A stretch of 64,000 nucleotides of DNA from an uncultured Polaribacter sp. (GTDB lineage Bacteria; Bacteroidota; Bacteroidia; Flavobacteriales; Flavobacteriaceae), in contig NZ_CANNFH010000005.1 in NCBI RefSeq assembly GCF_947503875.1, positions 186,001 through 250,000 on the forward strand. Reading direction: 5' to 3'. Every line of letters starts with the position of its first letter. Position 1 is the stretch's first letter. A model generated the notes under the pieces. That model was not told the origin of the DNA, searched no databases, and saw only the letters and a program-made list of their open reading frames with translations. Positions 1 through 8,785 of this stretch are shown here, in pieces. Made by a program: the position numbers and the translations under genes.

Positions 1-113
1 TTTTAATTCAGCAGGGTTTTATAATGCGTACACCTAGAGGAAGAGAAGTCACAGAATTAGCCTATAAACATTTGGGCAGAACTAAAGGTAGAAATCAAGG
101 AGAGTTGTTTTAG
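1..113 (+). CDS. ruvB: RuvB, Holliday junction branch-migration helicase (3' end only)
   Basis: The first bases read in frame from base 3 as the last 36 residues of a protein ending at TAG 111-113. The segment [19 protein letters not shown] matches the conserved winged-helix C-terminus of RuvB, where QQGF..RTPRGR contacts DNA. RuvB is the hexameric AAA+ motor that drives Holliday junction migration with RuvA. The 5' part lies outside the window, so the length and ATPase motifs cannot be checked. The identification rests on this one motif, which is distinctive. Confidence 0.85.
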   Translation, partial: LIQQGFIMRTPRGREVTELAYKHLGRTKGRNQGELF

Positions 114-119
114 GTTTAA

Positions 120-216
120 GAGACAGGAGGCAAGACAATAGAAACAGGAGATCAAGAGTGATAAACCAACAGTAAGCGTCCCTTCCCTTTGGGAAGTTTA
201 GGATGGGAAAGTATCA
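120..216. repeat. Hairpin-containing intergenic repeat between ruvB and the SulP gene
   Basis: The spacer holds a small perfect hairpin, CTTCCC (182-187) with GGGAAG (191-196), followed by TTTAGGATGGGA. A related arrangement (CTTCCCTA...TAGGGAAG followed by ATTAAGATGGGA) occurs at 43664-43713, so this looks like one copy of a dispersed non-coding repeat. It lies just before the SulP start codon and could affect leader structure; that is inference. Confidence 0.4.
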
Positions 217-1941
217 ATGAATATAAAGAAACTAATTCCAATTTTAGAATGGTTACCCAACTACAATACCTCTTTATTTAAAGGAGATTTAGTTGCTGGT
301 TTAACTGTGGGTATTATTTTAATTCCACAAGGTATCGCCTATGCACTAATTGCTGGTTTACCACCAATATATGGCTTATACTGTGCACTTGTTCCACAAG
401 TTATGTACGCCATTTTTGGTTCTTCTAGGCAGGTAGCAGTTGGTCCTGTAGCCATGGATTCTTTAATAGTTGCCACTGGTGTATCTACTTTAGCAGTTGC
501 AGGTTCAGAAAGTTATATTGCAATAGCCATTTTGTTGGCTTTTATGGTTGGCGCTATTCAGTTAATCATGGGTTTTTTTAGTTTAGGTTTTATTGTAAAT
601 TTTTTATCTAAACCCGTAATTACAGGTTTTACTTCCGCAGTTGCCTTAACTATTGGTATCAATCAATTGGGTAATTTGTTAGGTGTAAATTTTGTGCAAA
701 GCGATAAAATTCACATTATTTTAAAAGATATTTGGATGCAAATATTAGACTACAATGGCTACACTACTATAATTGGTTTGGTAGCAGTTTTAATAATTAT
801 ATTCTTTAGAAGCATTCATAAAAAAATACCAAATGCTTTAATTGTGGTAATTTTAGGAATTCTAGTTGTAAAATTCTTTCAAGAAACGCTTGTAGATGTT
901 GCTATTGTAAAAGATATTCCATCTGGTTTGCCCAGTTTTAGTATACCAGCATTAGAATTTACCCAAATTAAACAACTATTACCTATTGCATTTACATTAG
1001 TTATGGTAGGTTATTTAGAAACCATTTCTATAGGTAAATCTTTAGAAGCCAAACAAGATGATTATAGAGTAAGACCAAATCAAGAATTAATTGCTTTAGG
1101 TTTTGCAAATTTATTTGGCTCTTTTTTTAAAGCTTTTCCTAGTACTTCTAGTTTTTCTAGATCTGCTATAAATCAAGAAAGTGGTGCAAAAACAGGTATG
1201 GCAGCCTTAATAGCTGTAATAATGGTAGTTTTTACACTGCTTTATCTTACACCCTTATTTTACTATTTACCAAAAACTGTTTTAGCCGCCATAATTATAG
1301 TTGCTGTTGTTGGTTTGGTAAATGTAAAAGAAGCAAAATTTTTATGGAAAGCGAATCAATTAGATTTTTACTTAATGCTAATTACCTTTTTAGCGACACT
1401 CATTTTAGGTTTAAAATACGGCATAATTGTTGGGGTTGGTTTGTCTTTGGTTGTTTTAATATATAGAACATCTAGGCCGCATATTGCGGAATTAGGTAAA
1501 GTACCAAACTCTTATTTTTATAGAAATAAAGTGCGCTTTGAAGATGTAGAAATTAAAGAAGATATTTTAATTTTTAGATTTGATGCCCAATTGTTTTACG
1601 CCAATTCTAGCTATTTTAGAGATAAGTTAGACGAGATGATGCATAGCAAAGGAGCACAATTAAAATTAGTGGTTCTTGATGCTGAGAGTATAAATAGAGT
1701 AGATAGTACAGGTATAGAAATGCTAAAAGAACGTGTAAAATATTGCCAAAAAAAGGGAATTACCTTTTATTTCGCAGGCGTAAAAGGTCCTGTTAGAGAC
1801 GATTTTTTTAGAAGTGGTATGTTAGATATTATAAGTAGTAATCATTTTTTTATGCGTGTAAACCAGGCAGTAAAATGTTACAGAACTGGAGATAGATCTC
1901 AACAAGAAAAATTTGCAAAATACATACACCAAGCATATTAG
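217..1941 (+). CDS. SulP family anion permease with STAS domain
   Basis: A 574-residue SLC26/SulP transporter. The N-terminal two-thirds is a multi-pass membrane domain containing the SulP signature near residues 25-60 (GLTVGIILIPQGIAYALIAG, then PIYGLY). The C-terminal part, about residues 440-555, is a cytoplasmic STAS domain with the conserved DSTGIEML loop. SulP proteins move sulfate, bicarbonate or other anions, and the substrate cannot be read from sequence. The next genes are a persulfide-dioxygenase-like enzyme and a rhodanese, so sulfate or sulfite movement is a reasonable inference. Length is normal for the family. A perfect 10-bp hairpin follows the stop codon. Confidence 0.9.
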   Translation: MNIKKLIPILEWLPNYNTSLFKGDLVAGLTVGIILIPQGIAYALIAGLPPIYGLYCALVPQVMYAIFGSSRQVAVGPVAMDSLIVATGVSTLAVAGSESYIAIAILLAFMVGAIQLIMGFFSLGFIVNFLSKPVITGFTSAVALTIGINQLGNLLGVNFVQSDKIHIILKDIWMQILDYNGYTTIIGLVAVLIIIFFRSIHKKIPNALIVVILGILVVKFFQETLVDVAIVKDIPSGLPSFSIPALEFTQIKQLLPIAFTLVMVGYLETISIGKSLEAKQDDYRVRPNQELIALGFANLFGSFFKAFPSTSSFSRSAINQESGAKTGMAALIAVIMVVFTLLYLTPLFYYLPKTVLAAIIIVAVVGLVNVKEAKFLWKANQLDFYLMLITFLATLILGLKYGIIVGVGLSLVVLIYRTSRPHIAELGKVPNSYFYRNKVRFEDVEIKEDILIFRFDAQLFYANSSYFRDKLDEMMHSKGAQLKLVVLDAESINRVDSTGIEMLKERVKYCQKKGITFYFAGVKGPVRDDFFRSGMLDIISSNHFFMRVNQAVKCYRTGDRSQQEKFAKYIHQAY

Positions 1942-1964
1942 CATTTATTACTCTGTAATAAATG
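1942..1964 (+). terminator. Perfect hairpin after the SulP gene, without a T-tract
   Basis: CATTTATTAC (1942-1951) pairs with GTAATAAATG (1955-1964) around a 3-base loop, starting at the SulP stop codon. No run of T follows, so it is a poor intrinsic terminator. It may be an mRNA-stabilising or processing structure that lets transcription continue into the next gene. Confidence 0.35.
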
Positions 1965-2025
1965 TTACCAACAAAAAGTATTAATTAGCGTTACTTTGAA
2001 GTCTAATTATTAGTTTACAATTATT

Positions 2026-3432
2026 ATGGTTATAGAACAAATTTACACAGGTTGTTTAGCACAAGGAGCTTATTATATAGAAAGTAAGGGTGAAGTTGCT
2101 ATTATAGATCCACTAAGAGAAGTACAAGACTATATCGATAAGACACAAAAAAATAACGCTAAAATAAAATACATTTTCGAAACTCATTTTCATGCAGATT
2201 TTGTGAGCGGTCATGTTACATTAGCAGAAAAAACTAATGCACAAATTATTTTTGGGCCAACTGCAAAAACAAACTTTAATGCGATTATTGCCGAAGATAA
2301 ACAAGTTTTTACTTTAGGAGAATTAACAATTACTGTTTTACACACTCCAGGACATACTATGGAAAGTACCTGTTATCTTTTAAAAGATGAAAACGGCAAA
2401 GATCATGCATTATTTAGTGGAGATACCTTGTTTTTAGGTGATGTAGGAAGACCAGATTTAGCACAAAAAGGAACTTTAACAGAAAATGATTTAGCGGGTT
2501 ATCTTTTTGATAGTTTACGCAAGAAGGTTATGCCTTTGGCAGATGATGTTATTGTATATCCTGCTCATGGTGCAGGTTCTGCTTGTGGAAAAAACTTAAG
2601 TAAAGAAACTGTGGGCACAATTGGCAATCAAAAAGCAACCAATTATGCTTTAAGGGCAGATATGTCTAAAGACGAATTTATAAAAGAAGTAACAGACGGT
2701 TTATTGCCTCCTCCTGCATATTTTCCTTTAAATGTAAAGTTGAATAAAGAAGGATATCAAGATGTGGATAAAGTAATTGAAAGAAGTGCAAAACCTTTAA
2801 ATGCTAAAGAATTTGAGGTGCTTGCAAATGAAACAGATGCAATTATTTTAGATGTAAGGCATCAAGAAGATTTTATAAAAGGATTTATACCACAATCTAT
2901 TTTTATAGGAATTAATGGCGGATTTGCACCATGGGTTGGGGCTTTAATTAAAGACATTCATCAGCCTATTTTATTGGTAACGCCAGCAGGCAAAGAAGAA
3001 GACACAATTACCAGATTATCTCGTGTTGGTTTTGATAATGTTTTGGGTTATTTAGATGGAAGTTTTAACGCTTGGAAAAGTACAGGAAAGGAAATTGATG
3101 CTTTAGAATCTGTTTCAGCTTTAGCGTTAGCAGAAAAAATAAAGGAAAATGCTTTTGTCTTTGACGTTAGAAAACCAGGAGAATTCAATAGTGAACATAT
3201 AGAAAATGTACCCAATACTCCTCTAGATTTCATAAATAATCACATTACAGAATTTCCAGAAAAAGCACCTTTTTATGTGCATTGTGCAGGTGGTTATCGT
3301 TCTGTAATTGCGGCTTCTATTTTAAAAGCTAGAGGTTTTCATAATGTTATAGATGTTGCTGGAGGTTATGCAGCAATTAAAAAAACAGCAATTAAAACAA
3401 CTGCTTTTGTTTGTCCATCAACTTTAAAATAA
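2026..3432 (+). CDS. Persulfide dioxygenase-like metallo-beta-lactamase fold protein with two rhodanese domains
   Basis: 468 residues. The N-terminal MBL domain has the metal motif THFHADFVSGH (about residues 53-63), TPGHT, and SGDTLFLGDVGRPDL, which resembles ETHE1/persulfide dioxygenases that oxidise glutathione persulfide to sulfite. Two rhodanese modules follow. The first (about 265-355) has VTPAGKE where the catalytic loop should be and lacks its cysteine, so it is probably inactive. The second (about 370-460) keeps the active loop CAGGYRS. It starts 84 bases after the SulP gene and is followed 7 bases later by a rhodanese lipoprotein, pointing to an operon for sulfide or persulfide handling. 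The assignment is by family; activity is inferred. Confidence 0.85.
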   Translation: MVIEQIYTGCLAQGAYYIESKGEVAIIDPLREVQDYIDKTQKNNAKIKYIFETHFHADFVSGHVTLAEKTNAQIIFGPTAKTNFNAIIAEDKQVFTLGELTITVLHTPGHTMESTCYLLKDENGKDHALFSGDTLFLGDVGRPDLAQKGTLTENDLAGYLFDSLRKKVMPLADDVIVYPAHGAGSACGKNLSKETVGTIGNQKATNYALRADMSKDEFIKEVTDGLLPPPAYFPLNVKLNKEGYQDVDKVIERSAKPLNAKEFEVLANETDAIILDVRHQEDFIKGFIPQSIFIGINGGFAPWVGALIKDIHQPILLVTPAGKEEDTITRLSRVGFDNVLGYLDGSFNAWKSTGKEIDALESVSALALAEKIKENAFVFDVRKPGEFNSEHIENVPNTPLDFINNHITEFPEKAPFYVHCAGGYRSVIAASILKARGFHNVIDVAGGYAAIKKTAIKTTAFVCPSTLK

Positions 3433-3439
3433 TAGTAGT

Positions 3440-3805
3440 ATGAAATATTTTTTAAATTTATTTATTTGTAGCTTATTTTTTATGAGTTGTAATTCACAAG
3501 AAGATATAAAAACAATTACTACAGCGCAATTAAAAGTACTTTTAAAGAAAGAAAACATTCAACTTATGGATGTGAGAACACCGAAAGAAAGAAAATTGGG
3601 TGCAATACAAACTGCAATTTTCACTAATTATTTTGATGCTGATTTTTTAAGAAAAGCGACAAAAAAATTAGATAAAAATAAAACGGTTTATTTGGTTTGC
3701 AGAAGTGGAAACAGAAGTGGAAAAGCTTGTAAATTACTAAAAAAAGAAGGCTATGATGTGGTAAATGTTTTAGGAGGTTTTAATCAATGGAAAAAAGAAA
3801 ATTAA
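3440..3805 (+). CDS. Rhodanese-like lipoprotein
   Basis: 121 residues. The N-terminus is a lipoprotein signal (hydrophobic stretch ending in lipobox FMSC, cysteine at residue 17), so the single rhodanese domain probably sits in the periplasm, anchored to a membrane. The active-site loop is CRSGNRS near residue 97, with a positive charge typical of sulfurtransferases. The gene lies 7 bases after the dioxygenase-rhodanese gene and 1 base before the HMA-domain gene, so it is almost certainly cotranscribed. Likely role: sulfane-sulfur transfer outside the cytoplasm. Partner and substrate are unknown. Confidence 0.85.
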   Translation: MKYFLNLFICSLFFMSCNSQEDIKTITTAQLKVLLKKENIQLMDVRTPKERKLGAIQTAIFTNYFDADFLRKATKKLDKNKTVYLVCRSGNRSGKACKLLKKEGYDVVNVLGGFNQWKKEN

Positions 3806-3806
3806 G

Positions 3807-4076
3807 ATGACAACAACAGCAATACAAATAGAAAATTTAAAATGTGGTGGTTGTGCAGCAACCATAAAAAAAGAAATTTTAACTATAGAAAACGTAAAAG
3901 AGGTATCTGTTAATGTTGATAAATCTTTAGTTATAATTACTCAAGAAAATGCAGATTTAGGTGTAATAAAAGAAAAATTATCTAAATTAGGTTATCCAGA
4001 AGTGGGACATAAAAATACCATTGTACACAAAGCAAAGTCTTTTGTAAGTTGTGCTATTGGTAAAATGGATGGCTAA
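3807..4076 (+). CDS. Heavy-metal-associated (HMA) domain protein
   Basis: 89 residues with one HMA ferredoxin-like fold. The metal site is CGGCAATI at residues 13-20, close to the usual GMxCxxC but with GG before the second cysteine. A further cysteine lies near the C-terminus (FVSCAIGK). HMA proteins bind Cu(I), Zn or similar ions and act as chaperones or sensors. It begins 1 base after the rhodanese stop, so it is the last gene of the sulfur operon. Coupling to sulfur metabolism may reflect metal sulfide stress, but that is inference. Confidence 0.8.
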   Translation: MTTTAIQIENLKCGGCAATIKKEILTIENVKEVSVNVDKSLVIITQENADLGVIKEKLSKLGYPEVGHKNTIVHKAKSFVSCAIGKMDG

Positions 4077-4086
4077 AATAAGAGAC

Positions 4087-4256
4087 TGTCTAAAAAGTGG
4101 TTTTAAATGGTCATTTTATTATTTAGTAGAAATCTAAACGATTTAATTTAAATTAAATCGTTTTTTGGGCTTTATCGCTAATATACTATTTGTTTTAAAC
4201 GAAACACATTTGATTGTACTTATGCTAAAATGTAAAAATTCAACGCTTTTTAGACA
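4087..4256. mobile_element. MITE-like remnant with short terminal inverted repeats
   Basis: TGTCTAAAAAG at 4087-4097 is matched in inverted orientation by CTTTTTAGACA at 4246-4256; one more matching base follows after a single mismatch. The 170 bp between them is non-coding. Ends of the form GACTGTCTAAAAAG resemble those of transposase-encoding elements in Bacteroidetes, so this may be a non-autonomous derivative or the scar of a deleted element. No clear target-site duplication was seen. Confidence 0.45.
4136..4166 (+). terminator. Intrinsic terminator after the HMA gene
   Basis: AAACGATTTAATTT (4136-4149) is immediately followed by its exact reverse complement (4150-4163), then T up to 4166. 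The 28-base palindrome lies 60 bases after the HMA stop, inside the MITE-like remnant, and could terminate the sulfur operon. It is symmetric, so it may also act on rpoD transcripts coming from the other side. Confidence 0.6.
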
Positions 4257-4283
4257 AATTCTTTTTATTTATGTTAGTAATAT

Positions 4284-5147
4284 TTAGCCTAAATATGTAC
4301 GTAACATTTGTGTTTTAGATGTAGATCTTAAACGTATGATAGCTTTTTGTTTTACCTGCCTTACACGCTCTCTAGATAGGTTAATTTGTTCACCAATTTC
4401 TGTTAAGCTAGAAGGAGTTTCATTACCAAGTCCAAAAAACATTTTTAAAACCTTAGCCTCTTTAAAAGTAAGTGTTTGTAAAGCCCTATTTACTTCAATA
4501 TCTAAAGATTGCTTCATTAAATTTTTATCTGGTTTTGGTGATTCGTCAGATTGCAGTACATTATATAAATTAGATTCTTCTCCGTCTTTAAAAGGAGCAT
4601 CCATAGATATATGTCTTCCAGAATTTTTCATGGCTTGCTCTACATCACGCTCTGTCATGTCTAGTTTTTGCGCAATTTCTTTGTATGTTGGTTCACGTTC
4701 ACCATTTTGCTCTAGACTAGCGTAAATTTTCTTTATTTTACTTATACTTCCTATCTTATTTAAGGGCAATCGCACAATTCTAGATTGTTCTGCAAGCGCT
4801 TGCATTATGGCTTGTCTAATCCACCAAACAGCATAAGAAATAAATTTAAAACCTCTAGTCTCATCAAAGCGTTTTGCAGCTTTCACTAAACCTAAATTAC
4901 CTTCATTTATTAAATCAGATAACTTTAAACCTTGCCCTTGGTATTGTTTAGCCACAGACACTACAAATCTTAAATTTGCGCTTACTAAAGTATCTAAAGC
5001 ACGGTTGTCTCCCTTTTTTATTTTTAAAGCAAGTTCCACTTCTTCATCAGCAGTAATTAAACCAATTTTACTAATTTCTTGAAAATATTTTTCTAAAGAT
5101 TTTGCGTCTCTATTGGTTACTTGTTTAACAATTTTAAGTTGTCTCAT
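4284..5147 (-). CDS. rpoD: RNA polymerase primary sigma factor (RpoD/SigA type)
   Basis: 287 residues, the short form usual in Bacteroidetes, which lack the long region 1.1 of E. coli RpoD. Region 2 carries the core-binding and -10 recognition helices ([19 protein letters not shown], about residues 93-111) followed by [12 protein letters not shown]. Region 4 ends with the helix-turn-helix [19 protein letters not shown] (about 248-266). In this phylum the factor recognises a -33 TTG and a -7 TANNTTTG instead of the E. coli boxes, and such -7 boxes are visible elsewhere in this window. It is monocistronic here, with about 300 bases of non-coding DNA upstream. Confidence 0.93.
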   Translation of the reverse strand: MRQLKIVKQVTNRDAKSLEKYFQEISKIGLITADEEVELALKIKKGDNRALDTLVSANLRFVVSVAKQYQGQGLKLSDLINEGNLGLVKAAKRFDETRGFKFISYAVWWIRQAIMQALAEQSRIVRLPLNKIGSISKIKKIYASLEQNGEREPTYKEIAQKLDMTERDVEQAMKNSGRHISMDAPFKDGEESNLYNVLQSDESPKPDKNLMKQSLDIEVNRALQTLTFKEAKVLKMFFGLGNETPSSLTEIGEQINLSRERVRQVKQKAIIRLRSTSKTQMLRTYLG

Positions 5148-5450
5148 GTGTTTACTATTTAAGTGAAATTAATTTAGAAGTAGAAGAACAAATGTTCTAT
5201 GAAATAAAAAAATGGTACTAAAAAAGGATGAAAATAAATCGAGTTAGAAAGCAGAAATTCTAAAGGAATTTAACGACACTAAGAACGTGGTTAAATTAAA
5301 CTGATACGTTTTTGTGAAAATAGATTGTAGTGTATTCATCCTATAATGTAAAAATACAAAAAACGAGTCATTTATACAAAAAATGACTCGTTTTATATGA
5401 TTTTTAACCTTTTTTGACTAAAAATTGAAGTTTTTAAAGTAAAACCGTAA
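5148..5450. other. Non-coding spacer upstream of rpoD
   Basis: About 300 bases of AT-rich DNA between rpoD and the THI5-like gene. It contains the terminator of the thiamine unit (5360-5394) and must hold the rpoD promoter, but no exact TANNTTTG box could be picked out. No ORF with coding character was seen. Confidence 0.5.
5360..5394 (-). terminator. Intrinsic terminator of the thiamine-related operon
   Basis: AAAACGAGTCATTT (5360-5373) pairs with AAATGACTCGTTTT (5381-5394): a 14-bp stem with a 7-base loop. On the minus strand it is followed by a T-rich stretch. It sits about 60 bases after the stop of the THI5-like gene and before rpoD. Confidence 0.75.
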
Positions 5451-6356
5451 TTATAGTAAATTCTGATATAAGTTTTGATTAAGAATTTTTTGATTTTCTA
5501 ATTTACGAGAAACCAACCAGTTTAAAAAAGAACTTACTCTTTCAGAATTCATAAAACCACAGGTTTTTTCTGTTCCAAAATAAGCTTTTGTAGCAAGTAT
5601 AGTTTCTTTTAAATTGATATTTTCTTTATCATAATCAGTTACGTATTTCTCTAAAATCTTTACAGATTCATCTATATGGTCACCTGCAAAAAGAAATCCT
5701 TTTTTAGTGGCTTTTATAAAATTAAGACAAGCTTCTTTTTTGCGTTCCAATACTTCTTTTTTTGCAAGAACTACAGGAGAATATCCGTAAGGAATATCAC
5801 TATCTTTTAAAGACCATGTATGTAAAGCTATGTTTTTGCCTTTAGCCTCTATTCCTTCCCAATTGTCAAAAATCCAAGTGGCATCTGCTTCACCGTTTAT
5901 CAATCTATTCCAAATGCCTAATTTATCTGGATATGTAATTTTAAAGTTGCCAGTACCACCATTATTTTTTACCAATTCTTGTATAATTTTATCTTCATAA
6001 CGCGCTTTGTACGAAGCATAAATTTTACCATCTAATAATTTAGGACTTGTTAAATTATTAGATTTTAAAGAAGCAATACTGCTTAAATCTTCTTGTAAAA
6101 TTGCATAAATTGCTACAGCATTTACTACATTTTGTTTGTTATTTAAACTAATAACGGTTTCAAATGGCGCAATTGCAAAATCTGCAATTTCTAATTCTAA
6201 TTTTTTACCAGGTGTAAGTTTATAATTGTCATCTAAAGGGTTTATAATGTCTAAAGAAATACCTTCAGCATTATAAAACCCTTTTTCTTTTGCAATAAAG
6301 AAACCTATATGATTTACATTTGGTGTCCAATCTAAAGCTAGTTTTAAAGTAGTCAT
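5451..6356 (-). CDS. THI5/NMT1-like pyrimidine-precursor binding protein without a signal peptide
   Basis: 301 residues. It opens with LALDWTPNVNHIGFFIAKEKG, the signature start of the NMT1/THI5 (ThiY) family, and has a periplasmic-binding-protein fold. Family members either bind formylaminopyrimidine for ABC import (ThiY) or make HMP-P in the cytoplasm (yeast Thi5). Two features are odd. No signal peptide or lipobox precedes the fold, because the start lies 11 bases after the receptor stop, and no ABC permease or ATPase gene is nearby. The cysteine-rich CCCFC motif of yeast Thi5 is absent. It is the second gene of a TPP-riboswitch operon, so a thiamine-precursor role is secure but the exact reaction is not. 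Confidence 0.75.
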   Translation of the reverse strand: MTTLKLALDWTPNVNHIGFFIAKEKGFYNAEGISLDIINPLDDNYKLTPGKKLELEIADFAIAPFETVISLNNKQNVVNAVAIYAILQEDLSSIASLKSNNLTSPKLLDGKIYASYKARYEDKIIQELVKNNGGTGNFKITYPDKLGIWNRLINGEADATWIFDNWEGIEAKGKNIALHTWSLKDSDIPYGYSPVVLAKKEVLERKKEACLNFIKATKKGFLFAGDHIDESVKILEKYVTDYDKENINLKETILATKAYFGTEKTCGFMNSERVSSFLNWLVSRKLENQKILNQNLYQNLL

Positions 6357-6367
6357 TCTTTTTAGCT

Positions 6368-8707
6368 TTAGAAACGTAAGTTTAAACCAACCAAAAAGTT
6401 TCTAGTTGCTTGCGGATAAAATCCTGCAAAGTCACCAGTAATTGTATTTCCATTTCCACCATCAAAATCAAACGTTCCATAATAACCTCTATCTACATAC
6501 TCTTCACTAAAAATATTATTTATTAAAGCCGTAATTGTAATCGATTTAAAAATCTTTTTTGGATTAATTTGATAAACAATATTTAAATCACTTGTAAAAA
6601 AGTCTTCTAAAAGATCTGCATCTGAAACAGCACTGTTTAAATTACTCATAAACTGTTGTCCTACATATTTAGATAGGAAAGAGATTTGAAAATTATTTAC
6701 GGGTTGATAAGTAAAAATATTACCAGCTACAATGTTTGGCGAAAAGGAGATGTTTGTACTTCCTAAATCTTCTAAATTTCCATTAATTGTAGATACAAAG
6801 TTTCTGTTTCTATTCTGACTAAAAGCTGCATTTGGTCTAATTGTAAATTTGTCTGAAATTTTAATATCTGCATCAATTTCTAAACCTAGTCTATAACTAC
6901 TTCCAGAAGTAGCTCTAACAGGCTGACCAACATCATCAATAGCACCAGTTAACACCAATTGGTTTTTATAATCCATGTAATATAAATTGGTATTTATTTT
7001 TACATTTTCTTTGTTTAAACGCCATCCAAACTCATAATCATTTAAAGTTTCTGGTGTAGAAACTCCATTTTCAAAATCGTTTCTATTGGGTTCTCTATTG
7101 GCAACTGCAAAAGAGGCGTATAATTTATTATTGCTATTAATTTTAAAGTTTGCACCAAACTTTGGATTAAAGAAATCAAAATTTGCATCTACATCTACAG
7201 GTATTCTGTCTGAAGTTAAACCTGCCGTTTGGTAACTTACAAACCTTCCTTGTAAATCTAAATAACCAGAAAATTTTTCTGAGATTGCAAAAGTAGCTTT
7301 AGAAAAAACAGAAATATCGCTTTTTGAAGCATCAGAAAAATAATAACGATCTCTAATATTGGTGTTTGGCGCTAAATTTTCTCCCCAAATTACTTCTCCA
7401 AAATGATCTCCAGTATAACTAGAGTAAGAAACACCTGAAATTAAATTAATGTCTTCTGTTTTGTAATTGGTGTTAAAATTAATTACGTAAAAATCATTAT
7501 CTAACCAACGTCTTACAATAACATCACTGCCTTCTTCAATTAAATTATTAAAGTCTGCAGCACTCTCTTCTTCTCTAAATTGTTCAAAAAAACCAGCACC
7601 TTTAGTATAATTTAAACCTAAATTTGTAGACCAGTTTTTGTTTATTTGCTCATTCCAGTGCAACTGATAATGGTCTTGTTGGTAATTATCCGTTTCATTG
7701 TCATAAGTATATGGGTTTTGCCTTCTATCTTCTTCCAATTGTTCTGCGGTTAAACCAAACCAAGCTTGGTAAGTTTGTTCTGTACCACCAAAAGTAATGG
7801 CTTTAATTAAGGTATTTTCATCTGTATAACTTCCTTGTAAAAAATAAGATTTTAAATCTGCAAAAGCTCTATCTACATAACCATCAGAATAAATATTAGA
7901 CAAACGTCCTGCAATTTCTATATGATCGTTAATTTTACCTGTGCTAAATTTTACCGTATTTTTTCTGGTATTAAAAGAACCAAAAGAGTTATTAACTTCT
8001 GCATAAGCTTCTGTAGAAATGGCATCTGTTAAAATATTTAAACTTGCACCAAAAGCACCAGAACCATTTGTAGATGTTCCAACACCACGTTGCAATTGCA
8101 AGTTTTCTGTAGAAGAAGCAAAATCTCCTAAATTTACCCAAAAAGTACCTTGACTTTCAGCATCATTATAAGGAATACCATTAATGGTTACATTAATTCT
8201 TTCAGAATTAGAACCACGCACATTTAAATAGGTATATCCTATACCTGCGCCTGCATCTGATGATGAAACTACGTTAGGTAAGTAATTTAATAAGATAGGA
8301 ATGTCTTGCCCTAAATTACGTTTGGCAATTTCTTCTTTAGATAAGTTAGAAAATGTTACAGGTACATCTGTATTTACACGAACCGCAGAAACTAAGATTT
8401 CATCTAAAACAGAAAATGCTGCGTTTAGTTGAATTAAATAATACTCATCTTTACCAATTGTAATTTTTTCAGATACTTTGTTGTAACCTAAAAAAGAAAC
8501 TTCAACAGTATATGTTCCTTTTTGTAAGTTAAAATTAAAGTTTCCTAATTTGTCTGTAGAAGTACCTTTTCTAAGCTCTTTAACTACTATAGACGCGCCT
8601 GATAAAGGTTTCTTGTTTTGATCTACAACTTTACCAGAAAGTGTAAACTGTTGGGCGTTTGCAATAATGTTTGCAAACAAGAATAAAAGAAATGTAATTT
8701 TCTTCAT
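6368..8707 (-). CDS. TonB-dependent receptor, probably for thiamine or its precursors
   Basis: 779 residues. Signal peptide (residues 1-18, ending ANAQ), a carboxypeptidase-regulatory-like beta domain (about 22-100), a plug domain (about 115-225, with VRGSNSERINVTINGIPYND) and a 22-strand-type barrel ending in phenylalanine (FLVGLNLRF), as required for outer-membrane insertion. These receptors import scarce substrates using TonB energy. The TPP riboswitch directly upstream and the THI5-like gene downstream argue for uptake of thiamine or a pyrimidine precursor. The substrate is inferred from regulation, not from the protein. Confidence 0.85.
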   Translation of the reverse strand: MKKITFLLFLFANIIANAQQFTLSGKVVDQNKKPLSGASIVVKELRKGTSTDKLGNFNFNLQKGTYTVEVSFLGYNKVSEKITIGKDEYYLIQLNAAFSVLDEILVSAVRVNTDVPVTFSNLSKEEIAKRNLGQDIPILLNYLPNVVSSSDAGAGIGYTYLNVRGSNSERINVTINGIPYNDAESQGTFWVNLGDFASSTENLQLQRGVGTSTNGSGAFGASLNILTDAISTEAYAEVNNSFGSFNTRKNTVKFSTGKINDHIEIAGRLSNIYSDGYVDRAFADLKSYFLQGSYTDENTLIKAITFGGTEQTYQAWFGLTAEQLEEDRRQNPYTYDNETDNYQQDHYQLHWNEQINKNWSTNLGLNYTKGAGFFEQFREEESAADFNNLIEEGSDVIVRRWLDNDFYVINFNTNYKTEDINLISGVSYSSYTGDHFGEVIWGENLAPNTNIRDRYYFSDASKSDISVFSKATFAISEKFSGYLDLQGRFVSYQTAGLTSDRIPVDVDANFDFFNPKFGANFKINSNNKLYASFAVANREPNRNDFENGVSTPETLNDYEFGWRLNKENVKINTNLYYMDYKNQLVLTGAIDDVGQPVRATSGSSYRLGLEIDADIKISDKFTIRPNAAFSQNRNRNFVSTINGNLEDLGSTNISFSPNIVAGNIFTYQPVNNFQISFLSKYVGQQFMSNLNSAVSDADLLEDFFTSDLNIVYQINPKKIFKSITITALINNIFSEEYVDRGYYGTFDFDGGNGNTITGDFAGFYPQATRNFLVGLNLRF

Positions 8708-8785
8708 TTTAAATGGTTTATTAAAACGAATAAAAAGAGGTAATTATTCTTGTAATTAATATTGAATAATTAGTTTTTGCAACTT

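Noticed and set aside
3048..3233. Minus-strand ORF inside the dioxygenase-rhodanese gene
   Set aside because: It lies antisense to a well-supported gene with clear domains and shows no motif or start context of its own.
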